Shown here piece after piece: positions 35,272 through 45,904 of a stretch of 64,000 nt of DNA. This DNA is from Hymenopus coronatus (taxonomy: Eukaryota > Arthropoda > Insecta > Mantodea > Hymenopodidae): contig CM060887.1 in NCBI GenBank assembly GCA_030762935.1, positions 13,322,501-13,386,500 on the forward strand, in the 5' to 3' direction. The position numbers and the translations under genes were made by a program. Numbering within the stretch: position 1 is the first letter of the stretch; each line of letters begins with the position of its first letter. Below the pieces are notes generated by a model. That model was not told the DNA's origin. It was given only the letters and a program-made list of their open reading frames with translations, and ran no database searches.

Positions 35272-35640
35272 TTAGAATTTTAATGGCTCAATCCCATCCA
35301 AGTCTCCGTTGTCATCATTCTCGGAAGCATCATCATCATCATCATTGTCGTCGTCACTAAGGCATATCATTAGTGGTTCACATTCACTGATGATTCCGTC
35401 TATTATCGGTGAGAAATTACCTTGTGATTGACATTCTGCTGACACGCGACCGCCTCGGTACGCTGTTGCCCTATTTACTCGCTGTCCGTCTACAGCGACA
35501 AACGTTCCTCTGCTTCCTCTAAAATGCCTTCTTCTCCCCACGCATACCTCTCGTATGTTGAACTATTTTTCCCCATTTCTCACTAGTTACCTCATCTATT
35601 CCTTTCCACTCTGGGTCCTGTATTTCACTAAACGGAAAAG
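35272..35640 (-). pseudogene. possible transposase C-terminus with acidic tail
   Basis: Two overlapping minus-strand frames lie inside the transposon. The upstream one contains EVTSEKWGKIVQHTRG (about 35542-35610). The downstream one ends with CLSDDDNDDDDDASENDDN and GDLDGIEPL before its stop at 35272. A W-x3-V-x-H segment followed by an acidic C-terminus recalls the tails of some DDE transposases, but the catalytic core is not recognisable here. A frame change near 35540 suggests decay. The 89-codon frame opens with GTG at 35541, so no animal start codon is claimed. Confidence 0.45.
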
Positions 35641-35898
35641 TTTTATTTTTTCGGCTAAAGTAACCTCAACTTACTTATCGCGGATGTAAGACATTTACAA
35701 ATTGCAGTGACCTCGTGATATCTCTAGGATGAGAACAGGAGCAATGTCCGCGATATATAAAAAGTATTAACGATTATAAATGTAAATCCTTACGATCACT
35801 ATGTGTAACACAACCCAACTTTTCACAGGATGCAATCAAACAATCAGATTGCAAACAATTGATCAGTCATGCATGAGAACGCGCGCGTAAATTTCCAC

Positions 35899-35906
35899 TG
35901 ACGTCA
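35899..35906. promoter_or_regulatory. CRE-like palindrome TGACGTCA
   Basis: A perfect 8-bp CREB/ATF-type site lies inside the transposon in a GC-richer stretch, about 360 bp upstream of the minus-strand frame. It could be part of that element's promoter. An 8-bp match can also occur by chance. Confidence 0.3.
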
Positions 35907-36457
35907 CGTCTCGGGCGGTTATGTGTTCTTACAATATGATTGGTCAGGAACCTGACGAGACCCTGCCAGCAGACGACACGCCCCACAAGTGTCAATCACA
36001 AGGAGATTTCACACCGATAATAATTCCTGTGCTTTCGTAGTATTTTGTGCACATGATTCACTTTCTTCTCCCGTGAAGCCGCATCCACCCTTGCCACACT
36101 TTCCCGCAAAAGTCTATCCACTATAATTGTGAAAGTCTTGTTATGTTCCCTCACGTACAAACATCAACAACAATAACAACAAATATAAATAACGACGAAT
36201 AATAAGCAGGTTGTGCAGAACATCTCAAGGCACGTGCTAGGAGTTCCCAAACTGAGCACGTGGTTGGAAATAGCCAGATATTACAACGGTGTGGCATCTA
36301 AATCAATTTCCGTTCTCTGACCGACCGACCATAACAGGTAACCTTTTCATCTGTTATTTGCGGATGTACCAACTTAACTCCTGTCATGTGCAAGGATTCA
36401 TCGGCGGGGGTATAATTGCAATAATCTACTTCTAATTGCAATAGCATTTTTGTGTTT

Positions 36458-36778
36458 ACTTTCTCTATCCCGTGTGTACAATGTACGAGCTAATAGTGGA
36501 TAGTCGAGGTATTGCATTCCACCCAAAATTTGGATACCGAGATTTCACCAGAAATAAATGTTTTGAGGTCCCATGAGGCCAAAAAAGCAATTTTAGAAAA
36601 ATGTCCGTACCTGTGAATAGCATAGCTCAAAAACGAAAAGTCGATTAAATACCAAACTTGGCATTTAAGTTCAGTATATTCCAAGGATGCGACGCGAAGA
36701 TATTCAAGAAAATCCCCTCAACCCCAACTACGTGGAACATTTTTCTAAACAAATTTTGATTTTATAAAAAGTGGCTCT
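36458..36778 (+). mobile_element. T5H left-end fragment
   Basis: Hairpin end ACTTTCTCTATCCCGTGTGT. The copy reaches AAAAGTGGCTCTTA and then joins a minus-strand copy. Confidence 0.85.
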
Positions 36779-37398
36779 TACTTTGCTATTCTTATCTACT
36801 TGATGATAATAGAGATAAGAATTAGCAGAATTGTACTTGCTTCCTTGTGAGTAGGAGGATAATAAGGGAACATACTAGGAAAAGCGGAAGTTACATATTT
36901 TAAAAGCTGATCGCTATGTGAAACAATAGAAGTTGGGTTCGCTTAAATGGCCAGCAATAAAACAAGAGAGAGAGGAATCGAAAGAAGGCTTCCTGTTTGA
37001 GAAGAGTTAGCGTAATTTAAAATTGAAAACAACAAAAAGGAATATATCGAAAGTCCTCTACTCTGTATAAAAAAACAAAAAAAAAAAAAAAAACACCGCA
37101 TATAATATAAATTATGTGCTTAAACTAGATCTATATTTTTGTGCAGTAAGCTTCAGTCTATCTCTTGTAATTTATCAGTTATCCAAAATTCATTCAGAAT
37201 GAAGAGATCTTCAGAGGTTAATTCAAGAAAATTCAATATAAACATTTCATTTGTGTTAAAAATCTGTAGTTTACGGAATTTAAATCAAAATCGTTAGAGT
37301 CATCTTTGAGAAAAACAAACTTCTTAAAATTTTTCCATGTAAAGGGTAGTTGGGGGTGGGTGTATTTTCTTATAAATGTATGTGTGGCTATGTCCACA

Positions 37399-37437
<39 letters not shown>

Positions 37438-37560
37438 CTTTTCTTAAAACTTTACTGCTTTACTTTGACTCAGGGTACCTCAAAACACATACTTCCTGCG
37501 AAATATCGACATCGAATTTTTGGGTGGAATGCCATGCCTTCTCTACGTGCTAGAGAAAGT
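36779..37560 (-). mobile_element. T5H repeat copy, left end missing
   Basis: It begins inside the internal hairpin (TTATCTACTTGATGATAATA) and ends CTACGTGCTAGAGAAAGT. A pure CA microsatellite lies at 37399-37433. Confidence 0.85.
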
Positions 37561-37564
37561 AAAA

Positions 37565-37675
37565 TTCTTTTTTGGATGCAGGAGAATCTAAAACGTGTAC
37601 CTCCGGTGAAATATCTCTATCAAATTTTTGGGTGGAGTGAAATACCTTCTCTACCTAAGTACTATGTAGAGAAAA
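37565..37675 (-). mobile_element. T5H terminal fragment in tandem
   Basis: The last 110 bases of the repeat occur again directly after the previous copy (TTCTTTTTTGGATGCAGG to ACTATGTAGAGAAAAT), the same arrangement as at 19286. Confidence 0.82.
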
Positions 37676-38047
37676 TAAAAATGCATTTGGAATCCCTCTT
37701 ACGTTATGTATACGACGGCTGTTTTTTTTCAACCTCCGATAGGCTATAAATAAAAAACAAGTTCATAGAAAACAATTATTTTATTACTAAAAGTTTTGTA
37801 CACTCATGGTTACATTTCAACATAATCACCGAAAATATTGATACACTTATCGTACCTGTGCACAAGCTTTGCAATACCCGCTTCAAAAAATGTTGCCGCC
37901 AATGATTTCAAATGAGCACTGACGTTTTTTTTGAAGATCTTCGTACTTTACGACGTTTGCGAAGAGCCATTCAAAACAAACGACGAGGAATGCTGACTTC
38001 AGGAATTGTGTTGATCCATGACAACGCTCGTCCACACTCTGCTGGAG

Positions 38048-38560
38048 GTCTCAAAGTGACGTTCCTGTGGGTGCCTGGTCACACTGGAGTGGTCGGGAAT
38101 GAGGCAGCTGATTCTGCTGCCAAGAGAGCCATTTTATCTCCCAGAATTTGTTGTTCTTCCGTTCCCGCGAATGATCTGAAGGCGGTTTTTCGTGGGAGCA
38201 TTCTTGCTCGATGGGAGGCTGAATGGTCCCAAATTAGAGACAACAAATTGCGGGTAATTAAGCCACACCCCTCGTTCTTCCCGCCGAGAAGAAGTCATTT
38301 TATGTCGCCTACGTATCGGACACTGTCATTTTAGCCACTGTCATCTACTGCGAGGAGAGCCAGCTCCAGTTTGTCGGTGCGGCGCGACCTTGACAATGAA
38401 ACACTTTTTAATCGAGTGCCAATACTTAGCTCCTCTTCGTATGTCGTTGAGTTTGCCCCACGACATGCATGCCATCCTAGCGGACAGCCTGCAAGCTGTA
38501 GAACGGGTTTTATCTTTCATACGATAGTGCCCTCCGATTGGCCATATATAGTTTTATTTC
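38048..38560 (+). pseudogene. non-LTR ORF2 C-terminus: RNase H and zinc-knuckle-like tail
   Basis: VTFLWVPGHTGVVGNEAADS (38057-38116) is the RNase H region typical of I/Jockey-type elements with an RNase H domain (WVPGHxGxxGNExAD). The following basic region has FRGSILARWEAEWSQ. After a frame change near 38310, pieces such as LTMKHFLIECQYLAPLR continue the family's C-terminal C-H-C cluster. It is truncated upstream of RNase H, so no reverse transcriptase remains. Confidence 0.88.
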
Positions 38561-38599
38561 CGATCTACAGCTTTAGCAATATGGTATTTTATTCTTTAT

Positions 38600-38937
38600 T
38601 TTAACCTACCGGACTGTTTTTAAAGTTTTAACTTTGGAGGGATGTATTAGTAGGTTATATTCATTTTACCATAATATTTTAGCTAGAAGATTAATTTTAT
38701 CATTAATCGATCCATAACTTTAACCTACCGGACTGGTTTTAAAGTTTTCTTGTTGGGGAGCTAATTAGAAAATTGAAATATTCATTTGACCAGAATATTT
38801 TAGCTGGAAGATCAATTTTATGATTAATTTCTTCCTTATTTTAACGTTTTAACTTTGGGGGATATATTAGTCGGATATACTTTTCATTTTACCGTGTTAT
38901 TTTAGCTAGAAGATTAACTTTGTTTTATTTTGTTTTA
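38600..38937 (+). repeat. tandem repeat in the non-LTR 3' region, about three units of 100-120 bp
   Basis: TAACCTACCGGACTG near 38602 and 38720 begins two similar units that share TTTTAGCTAGAAGATTAATT. A third, shorter unit starts near 38841. Tandem 3' repeats occur in several non-LTR lineages. Confidence 0.8.
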
Positions 38938-38939
38938 TA

Positions 38940-38970
38940 GGGCGCTAATAACCGTATTGGTTGGGCGCCC
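38940..38970 (+). other. 3' terminal stem-loop of the non-LTR element
   Basis: GGGCGC and AACC pair with GGTT and GCGCCC. The GC-rich hairpin close to the 3' end may serve recognition by the reverse transcriptase, which is an inference from its position. Confidence 0.65.
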
Positions 38971-39385
38971 AAAAACTTTACTTCTCTCTCACACACTGCT
39001 GGCACAACCCATCGCCTCCTTGAACAATTTCAATGGGACATTTTCGATCATCCGTCGTACAATCCTGACCTGGCACCCAGCGACTTTCACCTTTTCCCTG
39101 AACTGAAGACGTGGCTAGGAGGGCAGCACTTTCAAACTAACGAAGAAAATCAAAACAACGTCAATGCTCAATTGAAATCATTGGCGGCAACATTTTTTGA
39201 AGCGCGTATTGCAAAGCTTGTGCACAGGTACGATAAATGTCTCAATCTTTTCGGTGATTATGTTAAAAAGTAATCATAAGTGTACAAAACTTTTAGTAAT
39301 AAAATAATTGTTTTCTATGCACATGCCTTTTTTTTTTTTTTATAACCTATCGGAGGTTGAAAAAACAAAATAAATGGCCCTCGTA

Positions 39386-39980
39386 GATTATACGTGACAA
39401 TGCTGTAAGTTAAAGAAAGGTCGTTATTGTTAAATGCGAGGTCAGTAACCTCTTAGCTGTGAATTCCGTAAACAAAAGTCGTATAGCTACAAATATTTTA
39501 TTACATTGCTCTTTTTTGTTTTAATTGCCAAATAAAATGGTTCGATTGTAGAATTTGACAAACAATATAAACGATTTGGGTAGCAGCTTTACGAGTGATT
39601 GCTGGTCGTTAATATCAACGTTTTCGCTGTTTGACAAACATATATTGCATACGCAGATACATATAGTATTGACAGTTAAAGCAGTCATATCGAGGGAAGT
39701 GTTCGATTGTATCACTGTATGTTATATTATCTGCAATAAAAGTCAGTACCAGCCACCCGCCATGATCTGCTGCTTTGTTACTTTTATTGTGAACCGAACA
39801 CTCTGCCTCTCAACTTAATCTGATACAAATGTGCAATTGGTTGTTACTCGGTAATAATAGGATCACGCCTTTAAAACACGTATTTTTAATATAAATTATC
39901 ACTCAAAGTATCTTGAGTTGAGTTTTATGGCATTTTTGTGGTCACTGGGAGTGAAGATTTGACTTAAATTTGTAAAAAAA
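39386..39980. other. unique sequence, no gene recognised
   Basis: Overlapping frames on both strands (39521-39818) are antisense to each other and show no domain. Confidence 0.4.
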
Positions 39981-40864
39981 TCTGATGTGTTGCATTCACA
40001 TGATTTTCTGTACACTTCTGCAACAAATTATTGTTTAAAAAACTTATGCTTATATTTACTTCACGTTAATTGAGAGCAATTAGCAGCAATAGTCTTATTA
40101 CTTGCTTCATTGTAAGTACAACCGAAACAAGCGAGTACCATAGGTAAAAGTGATAGTCAAAAGCTGGTTGCAATGTGATTGAAGTTCCTTTGTTTATGGA
40201 CTGGAGTTGACAAATTCCTCCATGAGAAAAGTATAAGTTTTTTAAAGTTGAAACCAATAAGAAGGAATACCTCAAAACCGATCAAACTCCATGAAAAAAA
40301 ATATATGATATAACTTGTGTGTTTTATCGTGATCTACATATTTTGGGCAGTAAGTTTTTGTCTATCTCTTACTGTTGACCAGTGATGCAAAATTCAATAA
40401 AAATTATCTAGAACAGAGTTCTTTTGAGTTTTTTCCTGAAAATTCAAGATGTAAATTTTATTTGGCAACTAAATATCTTAAATGTAAGCGATTTTAATCA
40501 AAATCGTTAGAGCCAGTTTTAAGAAAATCAAACTTTTCGAAATTTTTTCCATGTAAAGGGTAGTTTGGGGTGGGGGATTTTGTTGAAAATCTTCGTGTTG
40601 CATACTTGGAAGATACCAAACTTAAATACCAAGTTTGGTATTTAACGGTCTTTTCGTTTTTGAGCTATGTTGACCACAGACACACACACACACTCAAACA
40701 CATACACATACACACAGACACACACACGGACATTTTTCTGAAAATGCTTTTTTTTTATTCAGGGGGTTTCGAAACATATTTTCCGGTGAAATCTCGGTAT
40801 CGAATTTTGGGTGCAATACAATACCTTCTCTATACACTATGTACATAGTACGTATAGAGAAAGT
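39981..40864 (-). mobile_element. T5H repeat copy, full length
   Basis: A7 precedes TCTGATGTGTTGCATTCACA and A5 follows ATAGAGAAAGT. The CA microsatellite spans about 40679-40732. Confidence 0.93.
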
Positions 40865-40892
40865 AAAAATAGAAAATCGCAGTTCTTTTTAT

Positions 40893-40930
40893 TTTGTCTG
40901 CACGTACTATGTGCATAGTGTAAATCCGTA
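40893..40930 (+). mobile_element. isolated T5H hairpin end
   Basis: GTCTGCACGTACTATGTGCA then TAGTGTAAATCC: only the terminal palindrome remains. Confidence 0.7.
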
Positions 40931-40949
40931 GGTTTCCACGACAATTTTT

Positions 40950-41414
40950 TTGTTTGTTTAACGACCTTTAACCTGGTTGGTCATATCGGACGATGAATGA
41001 AATTGGTGAAATGATACTCAAATGATTTTTTTTTTTATAACAAAAACAGTAACGGAGTCTGATCAGGACTCCGGTACTGTATCCCTATTTACATTTCCCC
41101 CCGTAGGTTTTACTGTTTCTTTTACAAACATATACACATTGCACAAACATATAACATCCATGCCCAAGGCGGGACTCGAGCCCACGATCCCCTGCCCACG
41201 AAGCACCAAAGCGAGACGCTTTAGCGAGCGCGGCCATGGGGACCGGCATTTTGAGGTCCATAGAGCTTAAAGTTACTCGACTTTTTCCTTCTCAGGATAA
41301 GGGAAAATCCCGAAAAAAAAAACCTTATCCGGGTAACTCACTCTTAGCGAGATTCGAACTCACGACTTGTTGAATGTAAAGCAGACACGCTACCACCACA
41401 CTACCCAGGCGGGC
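40950..41414 (-). mobile_element. tRNA-derived SINE, family 1, split by a family 5 SINE
   Basis: The tail side at 40950-41024 has TTAACCTGGTTGGTCATATC. The body resumes at 41255 (GAGGTCCATAGAGCTTAAAG) and ends with the reversed head CGCTACCACCACACTACCCA. Confidence 0.87.
41025..41253 (-). mobile_element. tRNA-derived SINE, family 5, nested in a SINE
   Basis: On the minus strand the head reads GCCGGTCCCCATGGCCGCGC then GCTTTAGC-type sequence, with a box B-like GGGCTCGAGTCCCGCC. The body ends with ACCGGAGTCCTGATCAGACT. A related tail fragment is seen at 26130-26215. Confidence 0.8.
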
Positions 41415-41540
41415 TCGGGCTCCACGGTTATTGTAAAATATTCTGGTGGCTGCTTCCGGTATCGTCAATACTGTCTTGTAGCTCATATTTTCGCCGACGT
41501 TTCGCGCAACTTATGTTGAGTGTCTTCTCTGGGAACTTCA

Positions 41541-41644
41541 TTTTTTGGATTCAGGGGGTCCTAAAACATGTATTTCCAGTGAAATCTCGGTATGGAATAC
41601 AATACTTCCTCTATACATTATGTACATAGTACGTGTAGAGAAAG
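41541..41644 (-). mobile_element. T5H terminal fragment, next to another copy
   Basis: It reads TTTTTTGGATTCAGGGGG to GTGTAGAGAAAGT. Eight A then separate it from the start of a second copy, a head-to-tail junction. Confidence 0.87.
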
Positions 41645-41652
41645 TAAAAAAA

Positions 41653-42360
41653 TCTGATGTGTTCCATTCACATGACTTTCTCTACTTCTGTGTAACAAAT
41701 TATTGTTAATAAGCTTTACTTCATGCTAATCGAGAAAACATTAGCAAAAATAGTCTTATTACTTGCTTCCTTGTAAGTAGAAGCGAAACATTGGAGTATC
41801 ATAGGTTAAAGTGATAGTCAAAACCTGGTTACTAGGTGACTGAAGTTCCTTTGTTTGTATGGACACGAGTTGACAAATTTCTGTATGAGAAAAGTACAAG
41901 TTTTCAAAGCTGAAACCAAAAACAAGGACTATTTAAAAAACGAACAACTCCTCGAAAAAAATTTATATAATATAAATTGTGTGTTTTAATGTGCTCTACA
42001 TTTTTTGTGTGGTAAGTCTTTGTCAATTTCTTACGGTTTAGCAGTTATGTAAAATTCATCCAGAATAAAGTAGTCTTCAGAGGCTATTCCCAGAATATTC
42101 AAGATATACATATTATTTGTCAGGTGAATATCTTTAATATACGACATTTTAATCAAAAGCGTTAGAGCCATTTTTGAGAAAATCAAAATTTTCGAAAAAA
42201 GTTCCATGTAAAGGGTAGTTGGGGGTGGGGTGGATTTTCTTGAAAATCTTCGTGTCGCATCCTTGCAAGATATGGAATATAAATACCAAGTTTGGTATTT
42301 AACGGTCTTTTCGTTTTTGAGCTATGCTGTCCACAGACAAACACACACGGACCTTTTTCC
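41653..42360 (-). mobile_element. T5H repeat copy, hairpin third missing
   Basis: It starts TCTGATGTGTTCCATTCACA and stops at CACACACGGACCTTTTTCC, where a second copy is inserted in the following A-run. Confidence 0.9.
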
Positions 42361-42365
42361 AAAAA

Positions 42366-43225
42366 TCTGATGTAATCCATTCACATGACTTTCTCTATAT
42401 CTCTGCAACAAATTTTTGTTAAAACATTTATGCTTCTATTTACTTCATCCTAAGTGAGAAAAAATTAGCAGAAATAGTCTTATTACTTGCTTCCCTGTAA
42501 GTAGAAGGGAAATAAGGGAGTAACATATGTTAAAGTGATAGCAAAAGAAGGTTGCTATGTGACTGAAATGCCTTTGTTTGGTTGGACAGCCATTTTTAAA
42601 TACCTGTATGAGAAAACATCCTGAGTTTTAAAGCTGAAACCAAAAACAAGGAGTATCTAAAAAACAATGAACTCCACGAAAAAATTGTATATAACATAAA
42701 TTGTGTGTTTTAATGTGCTCTACATTTCTTATGTGGTAAGTTTTTGTCTATCTCTTAGGGTTTACCAGTTACACAAAATTCCGTAAATTTCTTCCAGAAT
42801 AAAGTAGTCTTCAGAGGCTATTCCCAGAAAATTCAAGATATAATATTATTTATCAAGTATATATCTTTAATATACGATATTTTAATCAAAATCACTGTAG
42901 CCATTTTTTAGAAAATCAAAGTTTTCGAAAATGTTTCCATGTGAAGGGTAGTTAGGAGTGGGGACATTTTCTTGAAAATCTTCGTGTCACATCTTTGGAA
43001 GATACCAAACCTAAATACCAAGTTTAGTATTTAACGGTCTTTTCGTTTTTGAGCTATGCTGTCCATAGACACACACGACAGACATAGACATACACACTGA
43101 GCTTTTTCTGAAAATGCTTTTTTTTTTAATTCAGGGGGACCCAAAACATGTATTTCCGGTGAAATCTCGGTATGGAATACAATACTTCCTCTATACACTA
43201 TGTAAACAGTACGTATAGAGAAAGT
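42366..43225 (-). mobile_element. T5H repeat copy, full length
   Basis: A5 (42361-42365) precedes TCTGATGTAATCC, and AAAAC follows GTATAGAGAAAGT. On the right the broken host is not found, so a deletion followed the insertion. Confidence 0.92.
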
Positions 43226-43630
43226 AAAACAAGGAATTGCGCGAGTAGTTTTGCAGGAAGCTTGTGGAAGATTCTTTTCGTTTCCTCCAGTATCACACGT
43301 TTCGCTCTCATTACGCTCGACTGGATCTGTGTGTGTCAACTAGCGCATGCACGCCAGTTTGTCTGTGACATGAATTATCAATCGAGGTTTCCGGGAATCA
43401 ATACGAGAAATAAAAGTAAAACAAAGGGAGCGATAATACCTAGAGAGCGAGCCTGCAGTAACGCTATTGCACATTTTAAAATAGCGTTGCTTTTCCTGTT
43501 GCGATAAACCGCCAAGTGAAACAGTTTTCATCGTCATGTCGCAGTCGCTTTTGCTGCAAATGCGGTGCACTTTCTCTGCAACAATTTTCAGGGTCTTTGC
43601 GAGCTAATGTGCGAACAAAATCTAGTGTGC
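43226..43630. other. unique, GC-richer sequence, no gene recognised
   Basis: Frames of 60-110 codons overlap on both strands and have no domain. This is one of the few non-repeat stretches with near-balanced composition and could hold part of a host exon. Confidence 0.35.
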
Positions 43631-43631
43631 T

Positions 43632-43687
43632 CCATTCGCATGAGCTTCTCTGCTTGTTCTGCAAAAAAACTTCTTAAAAAAGCTTTT
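43632..43687 (-). mobile_element. T5H left-end fragment
   Basis: GTGTGCTCCATTCGCATGAG then CTTCTCTGC marks the stem-loop end only. The next copy follows after TTTT. Confidence 0.72.
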
Positions 43688-44566
43688 ACTTTCTCTGGCC
43701 AGCATGTACAATGCACATAGTGGATAGAGAAGGTATTGTATTCCACCCAAAATTAGATGTAGAGATTTTACCGGAAATAAATGTTTTGGTGCTCCCTGAG
43801 CCCAAAAAAATAATTTTAGAAAAAAGGTCTCTGTGTGTCTGTCGTAGAATAGATAAGTAAAAAACGAAAAGACCATTAAATTCCAAACTTGGTATTTAGG
43901 TTTAGTATTTTCCAAGGATGCAACACAAAGATTTTCAAAAAAATCCCCCCACCACAAACTATTCTTTACATGGAAAACTTTTAGAAAATTTTGATTTACT
44001 CAAAAATGACCATAAAGATTGTGATTAAATTACTGTATATTAAAGATATTTATAGGACAAATAAAATGTATATCTTGAATTTTCTGGGAATAGCCTCTGA
44101 AGACCTCTTTATTCTGGATGAATTTTGCCGAATTTTGCTTAACTGCTAAACTGTAAGAGACAAGGCAAAAACTTACTGCACAATAAATATACATCTCGTC
44201 AAAACACACTGTTTATGTCCTTTACGTTTTTGTTGTGGAAGTAACCATTTCCGAGATATTAATTGTTAATGGTTTAAACTGTAAAGTACTTATATTTTTC
44301 TCAGACAGTAAGTGTCCGTTTTTCTTTTGTTCTACTCCTGGCCAAGCAAGGAAGCGATTTGCATTGACAATCACATAACGACAGCTTAAAACATTTGACT
44401 ATCACTTTAGCGCATTCCTTTAGTTCCCTTCTACTTACAAGGAACTTAGTAATAAGAACATTCTGCTAATGTTTATCTCGATTAGCATTGTGTAGAAAGA
44501 AGAGTAATCTTATGTAAGAAGTTTGTAGAGCAGTTAGAGAAAGTCATGTGAATGTAACACATTAGA
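43688..44566 (+). mobile_element. T5H repeat copy, older subfamily, full length
   Basis: It starts ACTTTCTCTGGCCAGCATGT, has AATCTTATGTAAGAAG near the right and ends AACACATTAGA. A SINE fragment begins directly after its T run. Confidence 0.9.
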
Positions 44567-44571
44567 TTTTT

Positions 44572-44668
44572 TAATGTAGCTTAACGTCCTTTAACCTGGT
44601 TGGTCATATCGGACGAGGAATGGAATTGATGAAATGATGCTCAAACGATCTCAGGGTCCATGGAGTTG
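44572..44668 (-). mobile_element. family 1 SINE, tail fragment
   Basis: TTAACGTCCTTTAACCTGG to ATCTCAGGGTCCATGGAG, without the tRNA-like head. Confidence 0.85.
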
Positions 44669-44769
44669 AAATAGGGAGGGCGATGAGAATAGCTAAACAA
44701 AAGCGATTACAATGACATACTTGTGTTGTGTATACATTATGTGTATATGTTTCTCTTAAGCGTATTTTT

Positions 44770-45610
44770 AGTTTCTCTATACGTACTATGTACATAGTAT
44801 ATAGAGAAGGTATTGTATTGCACCCAAAAATTCGATACAGAGATTTCACCGGAAATATATGTTTTGAGACACTCTGAATCCAAAAAAAAGCATTTTTAGA
44901 AACATGTCCGTGTGTGTCTGTGTGTGTGCACGCGCGCGCCTCTGGGCACCATAACTCAAAAACGAAAATACTGTTAAATATCAAACTTGGTATTTAAGTT
45001 TGGTATCGTCCAAGGATGCGACACAAAGATTTTCAAGAAAATCGCCCCCACCTCAAACTACCCCTTACATGGATAACTTTCGAATATTTTGATTTTCTTA
45101 AAAATGGCTCTAACGATTTTGATTAAAATATTGTATATAAATGATATTTCCTGGCAAATAAAATGTATACCTTGAATTTTCTGGGAATAGCCACTGACTA
45201 CTTTATTCTGGATGAATTTTGCATAACTGCTAAACCGTAAGAGATGGATGAAAACTTATAACATGAAAATGTAGAGCACGTTAAAACACTCAATTTATGC
45301 TATATACAATTTTTTCGTGGAGTTTATTTTTTTTGAGATATTCCTTGTTTTTGGTTTCAGCTTTGAAAAATATACTTTTCTCATACAGGAATTTGTCAAC
45401 TCGTGTCCATACAAATAAAGGAACTTCAGTCACAGAGCAACCAGCTTTTTAATATCACTTTAACCAATGGTACTCCCTTATTTTGCTTCTACTAACAAGG
45501 AAACAAAGTAATAAGACTATTTATGCCCTTTTTTTCTCGATTAACATGAAGTAAATAGAATAATTTGTTGCAGAGATGTAGGGAAAGCTATGTGAATGGA
45601 AGACATCAGA
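44770..45610 (+). mobile_element. T5H repeat copy, full length
   Basis: Hairpin end AGTTTCTCTATACGTACTAT, right end GAAGACATCAGA. The microsatellite includes CGCGCG at 44930-44938. A family 4 SINE starts at the right T-rich end. Confidence 0.9.
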
Positions 45611-45612
45611 TT

Positions 45613-45904
45613 TGTTTTGTCTCATTTATATAGCCCCCTTTAATATCTAAGGCCATATGGGGGACTTTGCACTTGAAACAATTCGTTGTCTGTAGGTTCT
45701 TTTACGTTTGGTTTAAATCTTTTCATTTTCCTCAAACACACACACACACATATACACATTCACCCTCACATACATACTTTCAGACTCTGTGGGGGGGATA
45801 GGGAATAATTCTGGCTAAAGAAAAATTCCCCGTCACAGCCGGTAAACGAACAGGGGACCTCCGGGTGACAAATCAGCTCGCTGACCACTCGACAACGGAG
45901 GCAG
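45613..45904 (-). mobile_element. tRNA-derived SINE, family 4
   Basis: The reversed body has TTTATATAGCCCCCTTTAAT, GACTCTGTGGGGG and AATTCCCCGTCACAGCCGG. The reversed head is GACCACTCGACAACGGAGGC. The box B region is mutated compared with the copy at 55882. Confidence 0.87.

Larger units (their letters stand above)
34942..36414 (-). mobile_element. DNA transposon with 34-bp terminal inverted repeats
   Basis: The left end reads TATGCCCCCGCCGCTGAATC then CTTGCACTTGACAG. The right end is its mirror: CTGTCATGTGCAAGGATTCA then TCGGCGGGGGTAT. About 29 of 34 positions match. It is GC-richer than its surroundings. Both flanks are TAT/ATA-rich, so the target duplication length cannot be fixed by eye. 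I could not assign a superfamily. It is distinct from the Tc1/mariner elements in this window. Confidence 0.82.
38046..38989 (+). mobile_element. 5'-truncated non-LTR retrotransposon with 13-bp target duplication
   Basis: CACACTCTGCTGG (38033-38045) and CACACACTGCTGG (38990-39002) flank it, 12 of 13 bases equal. It contains an RNase H domain, a cysteine/histidine cluster, a 3' region with tandem repeats and a terminal stem-loop. It interrupts a mariner transposase. Confidence 0.88.
37960..39275 (+). pseudogene. mariner transposase fragment, split by a retrotransposon
   Basis: The catalytic part is present in two pieces. IVLIHDNARPHSAG (38008-38047, with the aspartate of the DNA-cleaving triad) precedes the insertion. 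THRLLEQFQWDIFDHPSYNP and DLAPSDFHLFPELKTWLGG follow it (39008-39125), and the frame runs to a stop near 39272 (GDYVKK). The N-terminal DNA-binding half is missing. Family assignment is firm from the HDNARPH and SDFHLF motifs. Confidence 0.9.
37713..39383 (+). mobile_element. mariner-like element, rearranged, with a non-LTR insertion
   Basis: TA flanks both ends (37711-37712 and 39384-39385). The ends read CGACGGCTG then TTCAACCTCCGATAGG and its mirror. The mirrored part extends for about 190 bp, far longer than mariner inverted repeats, and includes a reversed copy of the transposase C-terminal coding region. So an inverted duplicate of the right end has replaced the left end. A non-LTR fragment of 944 bp sits at 38046-38989. 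Confidence 0.85.

Noticed and set aside
35272..35541. Start codon for the acidic frame
   Set aside because: The frame opens with GTG, which is not a normal animal start, and the upstream sequence continues in another frame. It is treated as part of a decayed transposon gene.
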